Source: Phascolarctobacterium sp. (GTDB lineage Bacteria; Bacillota; Negativicutes; Acidaminococcales; Acidaminococcaceae). From it: a stretch of DNA of 64,000 nucleotides. The notes under the pieces are model-generated. The model did no database searches and was not told where the DNA came from. It saw only the letters and a program-made list of their open reading frames with translations. The stretch lies in the NCBI RefSeq assembly GCF_030531065.1, contig NZ_JAUNOQ010000004.1:62001-126000 (forward strand), given 5' to 3'. Position 1 is the stretch's first letter. The number at the start of each line of letters is the position of its first letter. Shown here piece by piece: positions 1 to 8,527 of the stretch. The position numbers were made by a program, and so were the translations under genes.

Positions 1-1000
1 TCTTAGGATGAGCCGCCACGCTGGGCAGCAAAGCGTTATCGATATAATACAGAGGATAGGCCGCACGGGTATTTTCCGTCAAAGCGATATCGTCATAATC
101 CGGCTGGCCTTCCTCGTCCAAAATCACATTTTCCAGCACAGTATTTTCCTTAATCGCCCGGAAAATCTGCGGCTCCGTATATTCGCTTAAATGAATGCAC
201 TTGGCGTAGCAGCCGCCTTCGATATTAAAAATACCGTCCCTGCCCCAGCCATGCTCGTCGTCGCCTACCAAAGCGCGGGTTCCATCGGCAGAAAGCGTAG
301 TCTTACCCGTACCGCTAAGTCCGAAAAACAGCGCCGTGTCGCCCTTCTCGCCTACGTTGGCCGAGCAGTGCATGGAAAAAACGTCCTGCTTAGGCAACAG
401 GTAATTCATAACCGTAAAAATACCCTTCTTCATTTCGCCGGCATACTGGCCGCCGCCAATGAGCACAACCTTTTCCTTCAGATTGATGATAACGAACATC
501 TCCGAGTGTACGCCGTCCTGCTCAGCATCGGCGTACACTCCGGGCATACACATCACCGTAAAGCCCTCGGCGTCCATGGGCACGGTTTCGTCGCTGATAA
601 ACAGATTGCGAATGAACAGCTGGTGCCAGGCCAGCTCGTTGACAAAATGCACCGGCAGGCGATAGCGCGCGTCAGCTCCCGCATAAACGTCGGTAACATA
701 CATTTTATGGCTGGCGGCATAAGCCAGCATTTTGCGGTACAAACGCTCAAAGGTTTCCGGAGTGCAGGGCTGATTGTTTTCCCAGCACAGCTCTTCATGC
801 GTGGTTGCATCATCCACAAAAAATTTATCCTTGGGAGATCGGCCCGTGCGTTTGCCCGTGGCTACGCGCAAAGCGCCGTTAGCGGCCAGAATGCCTTCGC
901 CGTTACGCAAAGCCTCCTGCACCAGTTCCTCGCGGGACAAATCGAAAACCGGACGCTGCACCGCCGCATCAATTTCCTGTCTTAATTTCGTCAAAGCCAT
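1..1000 (-). CDS. pckA: ATP-dependent phosphoenolpyruvate carboxykinase (5' part, runs off the window)
   Basis: Interconverts oxaloacetate and phosphoenolpyruvate with ATP/ADP in the cytosol. Translating the complement from the ATG at 1000 gives 333 open codons to the window edge; a full PckA is about 530, so the C-terminal third is missing. The family signature [10 protein letters not shown] lies at residues 51-60 and the kinase P-loop GLSGTGKTT at 227-235, followed by the acidic metal/nucleotide segment GDDEHGW. A GGAGAG ribosome site precedes the start. In anaerobes of this kind the enzyme often runs toward oxaloacetate for succinate/propionate formation (family knowledge). Identification is secure. 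Confidence 0.97.
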   Translation of the reverse strand, partial: MALTKLRQEIDAAVQRPVFDLSREELVQEALRNGEGILAANGALRVATGKRTGRSPKDKFFVDDATTHEELCWENNQPCTPETFERLYRKMLAYAASHKMYVTDVYAGADARYRLPVHFVNELAWHQLFIRNLFISDETVPMDAEGFTVMCMPGVYADAEQDGVHSEMFVIINLKEKVVLIGGGQYAGEMKKGIFTVMNYLLPKQDVFSMHCSANVGEKGDTALFFGLSGTGKTTLSADGTRALVGDDEHGWGRDGIFNIEGGCYAKCIHLSEYTEPQIFRAIKENTVLENVILDEEGQPDYDDIALTENTRAAYPLYYIDNALLPSVAAHPK

Positions 1001-1025
1001 AAAAATCTCTCCAGTACTCAAATTG

Positions 1026-1949
1026 TTATTTGCTTTCCTTTAATACATAAAACGGGTCGACGTTCTGCCCGTCTGCCAAAACCTCGTAATGCAGATGCGG
1101 CCCCGTGCTGTAGCCCGTACTGCCAACAAAGCCGATGATCTCGCCCTTGATGACCTGCTGACCGGCGCTCACCGCCAGGCCGCTCATATGCCCGTAAATA
1201 GTTTCGTAACCGTTGCCATGATTTAAGCGGATGCACCGGCCATAGCCGCCGTTCCACCCGGCCTGCTCCACCGTACCTGCCGCAGTCGCGTATACCGGCG
1301 CGCCAAACTCCACAGCGATATCCACGCCCGTATGCCATTCATAGCCCGCGTCGATAGGATCCGTGCGCCCGCCGTAACCGCTGCTGATAACGCCGCCGTC
1401 CGTCGGCCAGCGGTCCGGGAACGCTGCCAGCGTACCGCTACGCCCCTCCAGCTCGCCCAGCAAATTGCTTACAGAGCGTTTCGTCGCGTCCAGACCGCGG
1501 CGGATATTAACATTCTGCGCCTGCAAAATAGCCATCGTACTTGCCGCGTCCATGCTTTTTGCACCGCCCTGCCCTGTATAAGATCCGGCGGCGGCAGGCG
1601 TATTCGTCAAGGCTCCGGCGTTCAGCTTGCTGCTGTCCACATCGCGAATGATGGCCCGGCGCAGCTTCTTCTCCAAATTAGAGATTTCGGCCATATCGCG
1701 CAGCATTTTTTCATGATCGTTTAAAAGCTGCTGCAGCTTGGTCTGCTGCTCCTCCTTATGCTCCTTATACGCGGCAAATTCCGCCGCCTCGCTACGGTAA
1801 TCCGCCAGCTGATAATACAAATAACCGACCGTTCCTACCGCTGCGGTCAGGAGCACCGCCACAGCTGCCAGCCCGGCTTTAAGCCTGCTGTACGCAAAAC
1901 GCGCCGTTCTACCGTCCGGCAGACGCAGCTCGCATTTTTTGTCCTGCAT
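1026..1949 (-). CDS. Membrane-anchored M23 family peptidase (murein endopeptidase)
   Basis: Predicted zinc peptidase that cuts peptidoglycan cross-links. The 307-residue protein has a short cytoplasmic N-terminus, one transmembrane helix (about residues 28-48), a Glu/Lys-rich coiled coil (about 55-100) and a C-terminal LytM/M23 domain. The domain shows the zinc-binding HTGVDIA and HLHYE motifs and the usual IYGHMS strand. The start has a good GAGG ribosome site. It lies 11 bp from the flippase gene upstream and 25 bp ahead of pckA, so it may share a transcript with the flippase. M23 proteins with an N-terminal helix plus coiled coil commonly act in cell division or elongation; the exact role here is unknown. 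Confidence 0.93.
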   Translation of the reverse strand: MQDKKCELRLPDGRTARFAYSRLKAGLAAVAVLLTAAVGTVGYLYYQLADYRSEAAEFAAYKEHKEEQQTKLQQLLNDHEKMLRDMAEISNLEKKLRRAIIRDVDSSKLNAGALTNTPAAAGSYTGQGGAKSMDAASTMAILQAQNVNIRRGLDATKRSVSNLLGELEGRSGTLAAFPDRWPTDGGVISSGYGGRTDPIDAGYEWHTGVDIAVEFGAPVYATAAGTVEQAGWNGGYGRCIRLNHGNGYETIYGHMSGLAVSAGQQVIKGEIIGFVGSTGYSTGPHLHYEVLADGQNVDPFYVLKESK

Positions 1950-1960
1950 TGATTATTACC

Positions 1961-3571
1961 TCACTTAAAAAGGCCAAAGCGCTGGCCCACCGTCAGTAAT
2001 CTGCGTCCAACAAAGGGCACATTGTCCAAATCCTCCTTGCTCAGCCCGCCAAAGGCCAGCAAGGATAAAGCGTAAGCGGGCACAGCAGCCGCCATAGCGA
2101 AAAGCACGCACCACATGCCCATACTTTCCGTCGCAGCCAGCACGCCGTAAATCACAGCGCCCATCACGCCAGCCGCCAACAACGGGCGAATGACGCTGCT
2201 GAGGGAAAATGCATAGCCCGTCAACTTATAAATAAAGCCCATATTGATAATTGCCGCCACAGCGAAATCCGCCACCGTCGCCAACGACGCGCCCTTAATG
2301 CCCAGTTCAGGCAGCGCTGTCAGCTGCCAGCTCAGGAAAACCTTCACAGCACAAGCCAGAATCATATTAATTACCGGAATCGCCGTGCGCCCCAAGCCCT
2401 GCAAAATCCCCGTGCTTATCTGGTGCATGCCTAGAAACAGGATACCGACGCTCATGGTTTGGATAGCGCCTGCCGCGCCGGGAGCATTATAAATAAGCGC
2501 CGCCACCTTTTCCGCCAAAAAGAATAAGCCCATAAAGCAGGGAAAGGTAATAATCATGGCTACGCGAAAAGCTATGCGGATTTTATCCCGGATAGCGTCC
2601 GCCTGCTTTAAAGCGCGGGATTCGGAAATGGAAGGCACAAGGCTGATGGTCATCGCCGCCGTAAAAATAGTCGCCAGATTAACTAGCGGTACCGCCATGC
2701 CCGTCAGATAGCCGAAAAGCTCCGTAGCGTGGCGCACGTTAAAGCCTGCGGCCTCTAAACGCTGCGGCACGATCAGCAAATCCAGATTAGCGCCGATGGG
2801 CAGCATCAAGCTGGTCAAGGACACAGGCAGCGCCAGCTTCAGCAAGCGCTTAATAATATGCCCTGCGCTTTCTTCCGGCATGCTGTCGTCCTGCGCCGCC
2901 ATTTCCGCCTGCAAGCGCCGCTTCAAACGGCGGTAAAACCACATCAGCACCAAAAGAGCGCAGAAGGCACCCACGCCCGCGCCCATGCTGGCTCCGCCGG
3001 CAGCGTATGCCAAACCGTAGGGCATAAACAGGTCGGCAAAAATCAGCATCGTAATGACGCGCGTCAGCTGCTCCACAACCTCGGAGGCAGCGGTAGGCGT
3101 CATAATCTGCCAGCCCTGCAGATAGCCGCGAAAGCTGGCAAGGAAGGTTACAAAAAATACGGCAGGAGCCAACGCGATAATTGAGTAATAGGCCCGCGCA
3201 TCACGAATAATATGCTGGCTGATTAAAAAATCCGCGCCGAAAAAAAGCGCCGAAGAAAATAAAAGGCCCGATACCAGCAAGAGCCGCAGCGAAACGTTAA
3301 AGACACGCTTCGCTCCGCGGTAATCCTTATTCGCCAGCTTTTCCGAGGTAATAATGGAAATAGCCACAGGCACGCCCGCCGAAGAAACCGTTATCGCCAT
3401 TAAATAAATGGGAAACCCCATCTGATACAGGCCAATGCCTTCGCCGCCTAAAACGCGGGACAAAATAATCCAGTTCAGCGAGCCGATAATTTTTACCACG
3501 ATACTGGAAACAGCCAAAATCATCGTGCCCTTTAAAAATTTGCTATTTGAATTTCGTTTATCGTCGCTCAT
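1961..3571 (-). CDS. MurJ/SpoVB-like polysaccharide or lipid II flippase
   Basis: A 536-residue integral membrane protein of the MOP exporter superfamily (polysaccharide biosynthesis/SpoVB/MurJ). It opens with a short charged tail, then about 14 hydrophobic helices with the early motif VKIIGSLNWIILSRVLGGEG typical of SpoVB-like proteins, and ends with a positively charged tail. It likely flips an undecaprenyl-linked precursor across the inner membrane. The M23 peptidase gene follows after 11 bp, consistent with a shared role in envelope assembly. Length matches the family. I cannot tell lipid II from O-antigen-like substrates by sequence alone. Confidence 0.88.
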   Translation of the reverse strand: MSDDKRNSNSKFLKGTMILAVSSIVVKIIGSLNWIILSRVLGGEGIGLYQMGFPIYLMAITVSSAGVPVAISIITSEKLANKDYRGAKRVFNVSLRLLLVSGLLFSSALFFGADFLISQHIIRDARAYYSIIALAPAVFFVTFLASFRGYLQGWQIMTPTAASEVVEQLTRVITMLIFADLFMPYGLAYAAGGASMGAGVGAFCALLVLMWFYRRLKRRLQAEMAAQDDSMPEESAGHIIKRLLKLALPVSLTSLMLPIGANLDLLIVPQRLEAAGFNVRHATELFGYLTGMAVPLVNLATIFTAAMTISLVPSISESRALKQADAIRDKIRIAFRVAMIITFPCFMGLFFLAEKVAALIYNAPGAAGAIQTMSVGILFLGMHQISTGILQGLGRTAIPVINMILACAVKVFLSWQLTALPELGIKGASLATVADFAVAAIINMGFIYKLTGYAFSLSSVIRPLLAAGVMGAVIYGVLAATESMGMWCVLFAMAAAVPAYALSLLAFGGLSKEDLDNVPFVGRRLLTVGQRFGLFK

Positions 3572-3679
3572 TCTGATCCGCCTTAAAATCTAGATAATCA
3601 TACAGTATAATTATCCTATTTTCCGAGCAAATTTACAAGCTTTTTCACATTTAAATCATATATCTGCCACGGCATAAGC

Positions 3680-3707
3680 TTGCATAATAACGCTGATATG
3701 CTACAAT
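3680..3707 (+). promoter_or_regulatory. Promoter of the outer-membrane protein gene
   Basis: TTGCAT, a 16-bp spacer and TACAAT, with a TG dinucleotide one base before the -10 (extended -10). It lies about 60 bp before the start codon in the divergent gap between the flippase gene and the outer-membrane protein gene. Confidence 0.65.
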
Positions 3708-3767
3708 AATCATAATACGCAAAGCGTTCAATAAAATTATCTTAAAATTTTTTTGGAGATGAGCAAA

Positions 3768-4373
3768 ATGAAAAAGACAGCATTAGCTTTAAGCGCCTGT
3801 CTGTTGGCAACCGCCGTAGTGGCTTCCGGCGTTTACGCCTCGCCGCTGAAGAATTACAACGCCGGTAAGGTAGCCGTCGACGCAGGCATTACCCTGCCCT
3901 CAAGCTTGAAGGGCGGCAACTATAAGATGAGCAAGGACGACAGCACCTACTTTGGCGCTACCGTCGGTCTCGGCAGCAATACGGCTCTGAATTACAAATG
4001 GAATAATTACAAAGCCGACCAGGGCAAAACCCGCGCACAGCAGCTGAACCTAATGTATAAGCTGCTGCCCGGCATTTCCGCCTACGCCGGTTATCTCAAC
4101 GCCGATACCTCCACCGACTTCGGCGGTAAAACAAAAAATTCCGGACAGGTCGGTCTTTCCGCAGCCTATGATATTCCTTTACTCTTTACAGTCTGGGGCA
4201 ACGTAGGCGTGGGCAATAAAAATTCCGGCTACGAAATCGGCGTCAGCAAGCCTATTTTGAATAATCTGGAGCTAAACGCTTCTTATTACGACCAAAAGTT
4301 TAACGACGCGCTGGGCGACGACGGCGATATGCGAGCCAAAGGCGTAAACGTAGGCGTTACGGTCAAATTCTAA
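3768..4373 (+). CDS. Small beta-barrel outer-membrane protein (porin-like)
   Basis: A 201-residue secreted protein. The start at 3768 is chosen because GGAG lies 9 bp upstream; an in-frame TTG at 3753 has no such site. A classic signal peptide (MKKTALALSACLLATAVVAS, cleavage near VYA-SP) precedes alternating polar/hydrophobic strands rich in Gly, Asn and Tyr, and the chain ends in VTVKF with a C-terminal phenylalanine, the usual outer-membrane insertion signal. Proteins of this size and pattern are common in Negativicutes and indicate a diderm host. Substrate is unknown. Confidence 0.85.
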   Translation: MKKTALALSACLLATAVVASGVYASPLKNYNAGKVAVDAGITLPSSLKGGNYKMSKDDSTYFGATVGLGSNTALNYKWNNYKADQGKTRAQQLNLMYKLLPGISAYAGYLNADTSTDFGGKTKNSGQVGLSAAYDIPLLFTVWGNVGVGNKNSGYEIGVSKPILNNLELNASYYDQKFNDALGDDGDMRAKGVNVGVTVKF

Positions 4374-4414
4374 TTCAGGCTTTACTCGCACAGTGAAGCA
4401 ATAAATAATTATTA

Positions 4415-4443
4415 TTGACATCTGCTTTAAATTGTGGTATTAT
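4415..4443 (+). promoter_or_regulatory. Strong promoter of the rubrerythrin gene
   Basis: Consensus TTGACA, a 17-bp spacer and TATTAT preceded by TGG (extended -10). It lies about 65 bp before the rubrerythrin start and fits high, constitutive expression of an oxidative-stress protein. Confidence 0.75.
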
Positions 4444-4506
4444 GTAAGTGTCAAGGTTGCACATCATTGTGCTGTAATGCAATATAAAATTTGGAGGGAA
4501 TTTAAT

Positions 4507-5052
4507 ATGAAAAAATTTGTATGTCAAGTTTGCGGTTATGTGTATGAAGGCGAAGCTGCTCCGGCAAAATGCCCGCAATGCGGCGCTCCCGCATCTAAAT
4601 TCACTGAGCAAAAAGGTGAAATGTCTTGGGCTGCCGAACACGTAGTAGGCGTTGCTGCCGATGTTCCTGAAGACATCAAAGCCGACCTGCGCGCTAATTT
4701 CAACGGCGAATGCACCGAAGTTGGTATGTATTTGGCAATGGCTCGCGTAGCTCATCGCGAAGGTTATCCTGAAATCGGCCTGTATTGGGAAAAAGCCGCT
4801 TATGAAGAAGCAGAGCATGCCGCTAAATTCGCAGAACTGCTGGGCGAAGTTGTTACCGACTCCACCAAGAAGAATCTGGAAATGCGCGTAGAAGCTGAAA
4901 ACGGCGCTACCGCAGGCAAAACCGATTTGGCAAAACGCGCTAAAGCTTTGAATCTGGACGCTATTCATGACACCGTACATGAAATGGCTCGCGACGAAGC
5001 CCGTCATGGCAAAGCTTTCGCCGGCCTGCTGGCTCGTTACTTTGGTAAATAA
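4507..5052 (+). CDS. rbr: Rubrerythrin with N-terminal rubredoxin domain (NADH peroxidase type)
   Basis: Reduces hydrogen peroxide (and possibly O2) in anaerobes. The 181-residue product has the rubredoxin-like iron centre first ([10 protein letters not shown] and CPQCGAP, residues 6-30) and the diiron four-helix ferritin-like domain after, with repeated E..E and EEAEH/DEARH ligand pairs. This is the reversed domain order of clostridial 'reverse rubrerythrin'. The start at 4507 follows a GGAGGG site; the longer open frame back to 4432 overlaps the promoter. The last 63 bp of the frame lie in the prophage attL: the 3' end is phage-supplied yet encodes the same residues as the displaced bacterial copy at 45081-45143. 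Confidence 0.94.
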   Translation: MKKFVCQVCGYVYEGEAAPAKCPQCGAPASKFTEQKGEMSWAAEHVVGVAADVPEDIKADLRANFNGECTEVGMYLAMARVAHREGYPEIGLYWEKAAYEEAEHAAKFAELLGEVVTDSTKKNLEMRVEAENGATAGKTDLAKRAKALNLDAIHDTVHEMARDEARHGKAFAGLLARYFGK

Positions 5053-5053
5053 G
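4990..5053. repeat. attL: left prophage attachment site
   Basis: 64 bp matching 45081-45144 with one difference (T at 5043, C at 45134; both TTT and TTC encode Phe). The first 53 bp are perfectly identical, so strand exchange occurred within 4990-5042. It covers the final codons and stop of the rubrerythrin gene. Confidence 0.93.
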
Positions 5054-5087
5054 AAAGCCGCATAGTATCGGCACTTTCTAGATTTTT
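5052..5087 (+). terminator. Phage-supplied terminator after rubrerythrin
   Basis: AGAAAGCCG pairs with CGG-ca-CTTTCT around an 8-nt loop and is followed by GATTTTT. It would end the rubrerythrin transcript and replaces the native GC-rich terminator that was pushed to 45156-45186. Confidence 0.5.
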
Positions 5088-5133
5088 AAGCAATTTGAAA
5101 ATCTGTTAGGTTAGCACAAAATTTTCTACGAAT

Positions 5134-5194
5134 ATCGGACGCACATCGGACACGTCGAAAATTTTTACTCATCTTGTCCGATGTATATCGGACA
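5134..5194. repeat. Left cluster of ATCGGACA repeats (probable integrase arm sites)
   Basis: ATCGGAC at 5134-5140 (last base differs), ATCGGACA at 5145-5152, the inverted copy TGTCCGAT at 5175-5182 and ATCGGACA at 5187-5194. The same octamer occurs three times next to the integrase gene at the other end. Position just inside attL and shared sequence fit arm-type binding sites for the N-terminal domain of the integrase. Confidence 0.7.
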
Positions 5195-5202
5195 AAAAAA
5201 TT

Positions 5203-5236
5203 AAGAGACCAGGAGAAATCCCGGTCTCTTTTTTCA
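5203..5236. terminator. Bidirectional terminator at the end of the late operon
   Basis: AAGAGACC (5203-5210) pairs with GGTCTCTT (5223-5230); T-runs flank it on both strands. It ends the leftward late operon just after the lysis genes and shields the host gene from phage transcription. Confidence 0.8.
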
Positions 5237-5644
5237 TCTTGACAGCTTATAAAAAACTAACCCGCCGGCAACGCACCATGCGATAGTCCGCTGCGTCCTA
5301 ATCTTACTTTGTGTCCGCTTCTGCTCTTGCGCGTACTTCTCCAAGGATTCGTTGGCAGTCTGCAATAATGTCTCCTGCGCTCGTGAGCTGAGCTTCAACT
5401 CGTTCAGCTGCCGCGTCAGCGCCTCCGACTGCTGTTTGGCCTGCGCTAACGCTTCCTGCGACGCTGCCAGCTGTCTGCGCAGCTCCCTCAATTCCTCTTG
5501 TGATTGCCGGTTGATTTGCGCCAGCCTGCTCAAGTTTGTTTCCAGCCTGTCCAGTTCCGCTGTCGTTATCTCTGCCGCCATACCAAACGACGGCAATAAT
5601 AATAACGACAGCAGCAATAACGCCATACATAGTTTTCTTGCCAA
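5234..5644 (-). CDS. Coiled-coil lysis-region protein with N- and C-terminal hydrophobic segments (spanin-like)
   Basis: A 136-residue product starting at TTG 5644 with a GGGGG site upstream. It has a signal-like N-terminus (about residues 5-23, ending FGMAAE), a long Leu/Gln/Glu heptad coiled coil (30-110) and a hydrophobic C-terminal stretch (TIAWCVAGGLVFYKL). It is the last gene of the late operon, after endolysin. A diderm host needs an outer-membrane disruption factor, and a periplasmic coiled coil suits an i-spanin, but no lipobox is visible. A second frame (5304-5630) lies wholly inside it. Function is inferred from place and architecture. Confidence 0.6.
   Translation of the reverse strand: MARKLCMALLLLSLLLLPSFGMAAEITTAELDRLETNLSRLAQINRQSQEELRELRRQLAASQEALAQAKQQSEALTRQLNELKLSSRAQETLLQTANESLEKYAQEQKRTQSKIRTQRTIAWCVAGGLVFYKLSR
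5304..5630 (-). CDS. Nested reading frame: small membrane-anchored lysis-region protein (Rz/Rz1-like arrangement)
   Basis: A 108-residue ATG-started frame lying entirely within the 136-residue gene, in the -1 frame relative to it. It encodes an N-terminal transmembrane helix (MYGVIAAVVIIIAVVWYGG), an Ala/Gly-rich linker and a C-terminal segment with the pattern CQRILGEVRAR, reminiscent to me of Rz-like tails. Lambda Rz1 is likewise embedded within Rz. Both frames look protein-like, so either or both may be expressed; there is no obvious separate ribosome site immediately before this ATG. Confidence 0.5.
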   Translation of the reverse strand: MYGVIAAVVIIIAVVWYGGRDNDSGTGQAGNKLEQAGANQPAITRGIEGAAQTAGSVAGSVSAGQTAVGGADAAAERVEAQLTSAGDIIADCQRILGEVRARAEADTK

Positions 5645-5685
5645 TGATGCTCGCCCCCTCTTAAAACCACGCGAACGCCGCGCGA

Positions 5686-6306
5686 TTATCTGCCGTTGTC
5701 CGCTTCGCCGTAAGCAGGAATGCCGTAAGGCGTGGTCAAATCAATTCCGGCCACATAGTCGTAAGTTCGCCAGGCGCGGTTCTTATACCCGGCGTAATAT
5801 GCTTCGCCCACATCGGCCGCAATGTAATACTCGTTGATAAACAACTCCCTCAGCGCGCTCAAACTGCGCAGGTTACAACCACGGTTATATCGGTTGCGCA
5901 GGAAGGTAGCTACTACCCTATGCGACGTCGGGCACCAGATGCCAGCGTAAATCAGGCAGCGCGTATCGTCCAGCGTCGGCACCTGCCGCAATGCGTCGAC
6001 GTATACAAGGCAGTCCCGCGCCAGCAACTGCTCCTGCGCCGCTTTTCCCTGCTCGCTTCTCAGTATTGCTTGGAGCATAGGCAGTTCGCCGCTGGCCTTG
6101 ATATTGATGTAGCTGCGGCCAATAAATTCACCACCGCCGTCAATCATACCCAGCAGTTCATCAGCGCGGCTTCCCTCCCATTGGCTGATGCCGATGGACG
6201 GATAGCTATAAGCCGTACTGCAAGCCACGCTGTCGTATGCCCCTTCCACGCCCGTAGCGATTATGCCGCGGGCGATTTCTTTTGCCAAAATATCGCGTAT
6301 TTCCAC
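5686..6306 (-). CDS. Putative phage endolysin (lysozyme-like)
   Basis: A 206-residue soluble protein directly after the holin gene (1-bp gap), the normal place of an endolysin. The N-terminal region EGAYDSV...SIGISQWEGSRADELL resembles lysozyme-like phage muramidases in which a Glu near the start is catalytic and an 'SIG..QW.G.RA..LL' segment follows. No signal peptide is seen, so export would depend on the holin. I recognise the pattern but cannot place the exact glycosidase family. Confidence 0.65.
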   Translation of the reverse strand: MEIRDILAKEIARGIIATGVEGAYDSVACSTAYSYPSIGISQWEGSRADELLGMIDGGGEFIGRSYINIKASGELPMLQAILRSEQGKAAQEQLLARDCLVYVDALRQVPTLDDTRCLIYAGIWCPTSHRVVATFLRNRYNRGCNLRSLSALRELFINEYYIAADVGEAYYAGYKNRAWRTYDYVAGIDLTTPYGIPAYGEADNGR

Positions 6307-6307
6307 T

Positions 6308-6559
6308 TTACTTGCCTCCTATAATTTTACCCGGCGCTCCCTGCGGCGTGTTGTAACGGCTATTTACCCACTTATTGCCCAATTGCACCAGCACAGCGCC
6401 GCCAGTCGCCATTGCGAATTCTCCGTAATTTCGCCACTCTTTACCTGTAACTGCTAAGGCTACAGAAACCAAGAGGAAAATTATATATCCCAGCGTCGGC
6501 AGCACCCGCGTAAGACTGTAAACGCCGTCCTCTTTCAGCATTTCCGTAAATTTTCGCAT
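6308..6559 (-). CDS. Phage holin
   Basis: An 83-residue protein with two predicted transmembrane helices (about 19-37 and 47-63) and a basic C-terminus ending in GKIIGGK. It sits between the XhlA-like protein and the endolysin, overlapping the former by one base (shared A of the stop/start). Size, helices and context are those of a small holin that forms inner-membrane holes at lysis. Confidence 0.75.
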   Translation of the reverse strand: MRKFTEMLKEDGVYSLTRVLPTLGYIIFLLVSVALAVTGKEWRNYGEFAMATGGAVLVQLGNKWVNSRYNTPQGAPGKIIGGK

Positions 6560-6849
6560 TACTCTTCACCTCCATGCTGCAGATGGCAGTGCTCGCACCG
6601 CCCCTCGACACGAATAAGGCGCTGCTCCACTCTGTCAATACGCTTATGCGCAGACTTCGCTACCTCGCCCACGCGCACAGTCTCTTCATTATTCGCGCCC
6701 ACGTCCTTGCGCAACTGCTCCACCACGCTGCCCAGCTTTTCCACGCTGACCTGCAAAGCTACGATGCTACTTTTCAGTGGTTGCACTATCAGCCACGTAA
6801 TAATCAGCACCAAAAGAGAAACAAGCGTATTGAAATCGGATAAGTTCAT
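6559..6849 (-). CDS. XhlA-like membrane/coiled-coil lysis accessory protein
   Basis: A 96-residue protein with an N-terminal hydrophobic helix (LVSLLVLIITWLIVQP), a coiled coil (about 28-80) and a short Cys/His-rich tail (RCEHCHLQH). XhlA-type hemolysin proteins precede holins in many Firmicute phages and assist lysis. The tail could bind a metal. It is followed directly by the holin gene. Confidence 0.65.
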   Translation of the reverse strand: MNLSDFNTLVSLLVLIITWLIVQPLKSSIVALQVSVEKLGSVVEQLRKDVGANNEETVRVGEVAKSAHKRIDRVEQRLIRVEGRCEHCHLQHGGEE

Positions 6850-6866
6850 TCTAATCCCTCCAATCG

Positions 6867-7568
6867 TTATTTAGCAGCTTCCTGCTCAAGCAATCGCTGT
6901 ACATCAATAGCCCTGCCCTTATACCGGCAGTTTGGTGCGCCAAGGTAAACGCTTTCCGATTCGTTATAGTTAAACCGTACCTCATTAACTCCCGGATGAA
7001 GCTTCACCGCCTGCCCGCCATGGCTGCAATAAATATCTTGCTGCCAAAAATCTGACTGCTGCAGCTCCATCTGCAAAATCAATTTATCATTGCAAAGGCT
7101 TCCATGCACATCGTGCAGCGTCCAGCTGTATTGCCAATCCAGCGGATGTATATAATCCTTGGTGCAGTGGTTTAAAGCAGAAAAATCGTTAGTATCGCTT
7201 GCCAGCTCATTATCCCCTTCCAACAAAAACATCTTGACGAAAACTTCGCCGCCGCTTTTGTCAATCTGCATAAAACCGCGTTGGTTCAACACCTGCATAA
7301 ATTCGCTAGGCATCATATCCAACGCCTGCAGAAGTTCCCGGAAATTATACAAAGCGTAAGTATCGCCTGTTATATTGTTGTACAGTACCATGGTACTGCT
7401 GCCGTCCGCCAGCAATTCTGCGTCGATGATGATATGCTTAGTATTATTATCGTTAGTATGATAGAAATGAAACCGCTTATCTTCTATATTTAGCTTCAGC
7501 TGCTCGCTACCCTCTTTCCGCCTCACAGCGTTAGGAAATATATAAAAATTTTTCAAAATATCCATCAA
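6867..7568 (-). CDS. Unrecognised protein, last gene of the radical-SAM cassette
   Basis: A 233-residue soluble protein that I do not recognise. It overlaps the preceding radical SAM gene by 4 bp (ATGA), implying translational coupling. No signal peptide or membrane segment is visible. The N-terminal half is rich in aromatic beta-strand-like segments; Cys residues at about 136, 160, 183 and 213 are scattered and form no known motif. Coupling to a SPASM enzyme suggests a substrate, a chaperone or a structural partner, but nothing in the sequence decides. Confidence 0.6.
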   Translation of the reverse strand: MMDILKNFYIFPNAVRRKEGSEQLKLNIEDKRFHFYHTNDNNTKHIIIDAELLADGSSTMVLYNNITGDTYALYNFRELLQALDMMPSEFMQVLNQRGFMQIDKSGGEVFVKMFLLEGDNELASDTNDFSALNHCTKDYIHPLDWQYSWTLHDVHGSLCNDKLILQMELQQSDFWQQDIYCSHGGQAVKLHPGVNEVRFNYNESESVYLGAPNCRYKGRAIDVQRLLEQEAAK

Positions 7569-8527
7569 GGCACCTCCAATGTATCCAGCAGCGCTCTATT
7601 AGCTTCGTATATGCCAATAAACCAGCTATACAGCCGTTTGTAAAAGCTGCACTCTAAATCGTGAGCCAAGCTTTTTACGCATGCGCCGCCGCACATTTTA
7701 TATACCGCGCATTGCCGGCAGCCCGGAAATTTATTTGTAATAAATTCCGCCTGCCGTTTCTGCCAGCTATCCTTCTGCAATTTATCGTCACGAATATACA
7801 GGCACGTAAAACGGCTGCCCTGCGCATCTATTTTTTGTAAGCTGCGGTTAACGCAATAAGTTTCGCCATATTCATATTCCGCCCTGTAGGCGCGCGCCAG
7901 TTTTGTGTAAAGCCCTATATAACGCCTGTTAATCACGCCTCTTTTATAATCTGCAATAAAGCTGCCTACGCATTCCTTGTACTGCCGTAAAATATCTTCG
8001 TAATCTTCGGCAGTCAAGGCATAACGGGCATTATAGCTGTTGGTATGATGCACTATATGCGGAAAGAACGATAAATTACGCCCAATGAGCTTTTCCTTCA
8101 GCGCAAAGCTCTTGATTATCCTTTGAAAATTAGTATTGCCATGGTACAGCGTACAGCTTACGGCTATCCACGGATAATTGATAAGCTCCGTAAAAGGATC
8201 GAAGCCGCGCAAATCGTCCTCTGCACCGTCGTAGCTGATACAGATTAAAAATTTATGCTTACGAAAAAAATCAAGGTATTGCTTAAGGTTGATGCCGTTA
8301 GTGGAAACGGCGTATTGAGCATCCGGCGCGGCGGCTACGACCTTTTCTATTTCCTTCAGATAAAGCGTAGGTTCCCCGCCCATAAATTTAATGCGGATAT
8401 CGCTGCGCCCGCGCACATAATCAAGCAAATTATCGCTTACGCCGCTTTCAATCTCAGAAGCTTCTCTATGACAATAAGCACAGTTTAAATTGCACCTGCT
8501 TCCCAAATAGATCGTCAACGCTTCCAT
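7565..8527 (-). CDS. Radical SAM/SPASM enzyme B of the phage cassette
   Basis: A 320-residue protein with the radical SAM cluster motif C12-x3-C16-x2-C19 (CNLNCAYC), the GGEP SAM-contact motif at 50-53, ISYDG at 97-101, and a full C-terminal SPASM domain: Cys 225, 242, 270, 273, 279, 283 and 293 (C-x2-C-x5-C-x3-C-x9-C). SPASM enzymes carry auxiliary 4Fe-4S clusters and mostly modify peptides or proteins (family knowledge). Its start shares one base with the stop of the 278-residue protein and its end overlaps the 233-residue gene. It differs clearly in sequence from the first enzyme of the cassette, suggesting a two-step or two-substrate reaction. Confidence 0.88.
   Translation of the reverse strand: MEALTIYLGSRCNLNCAYCHREASEIESGVSDNLLDYVRGRSDIRIKFMGGEPTLYLKEIEKVVAAAPDAQYAVSTNGINLKQYLDFFRKHKFLICISYDGAEDDLRGFDPFTELINYPWIAVSCTLYHGNTNFQRIIKSFALKEKLIGRNLSFFPHIVHHTNSYNARYALTAEDYEDILRQYKECVGSFIADYKRGVINRRYIGLYTKLARAYRAEYEYGETYCVNRSLQKIDAQGSRFTCLYIRDDKLQKDSWQKRQAEFITNKFPGCRQCAVYKMCGGACVKSLAHDLECSFYKRLYSWFIGIYEANRALLDTLEVP

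Noticed and set aside
191-985. Long plus-strand frame of 264 codons
   Set aside because: It lies opposite pckA, whose motifs are unmistakable; the plus frame has no recognisable domain and is a shadow.
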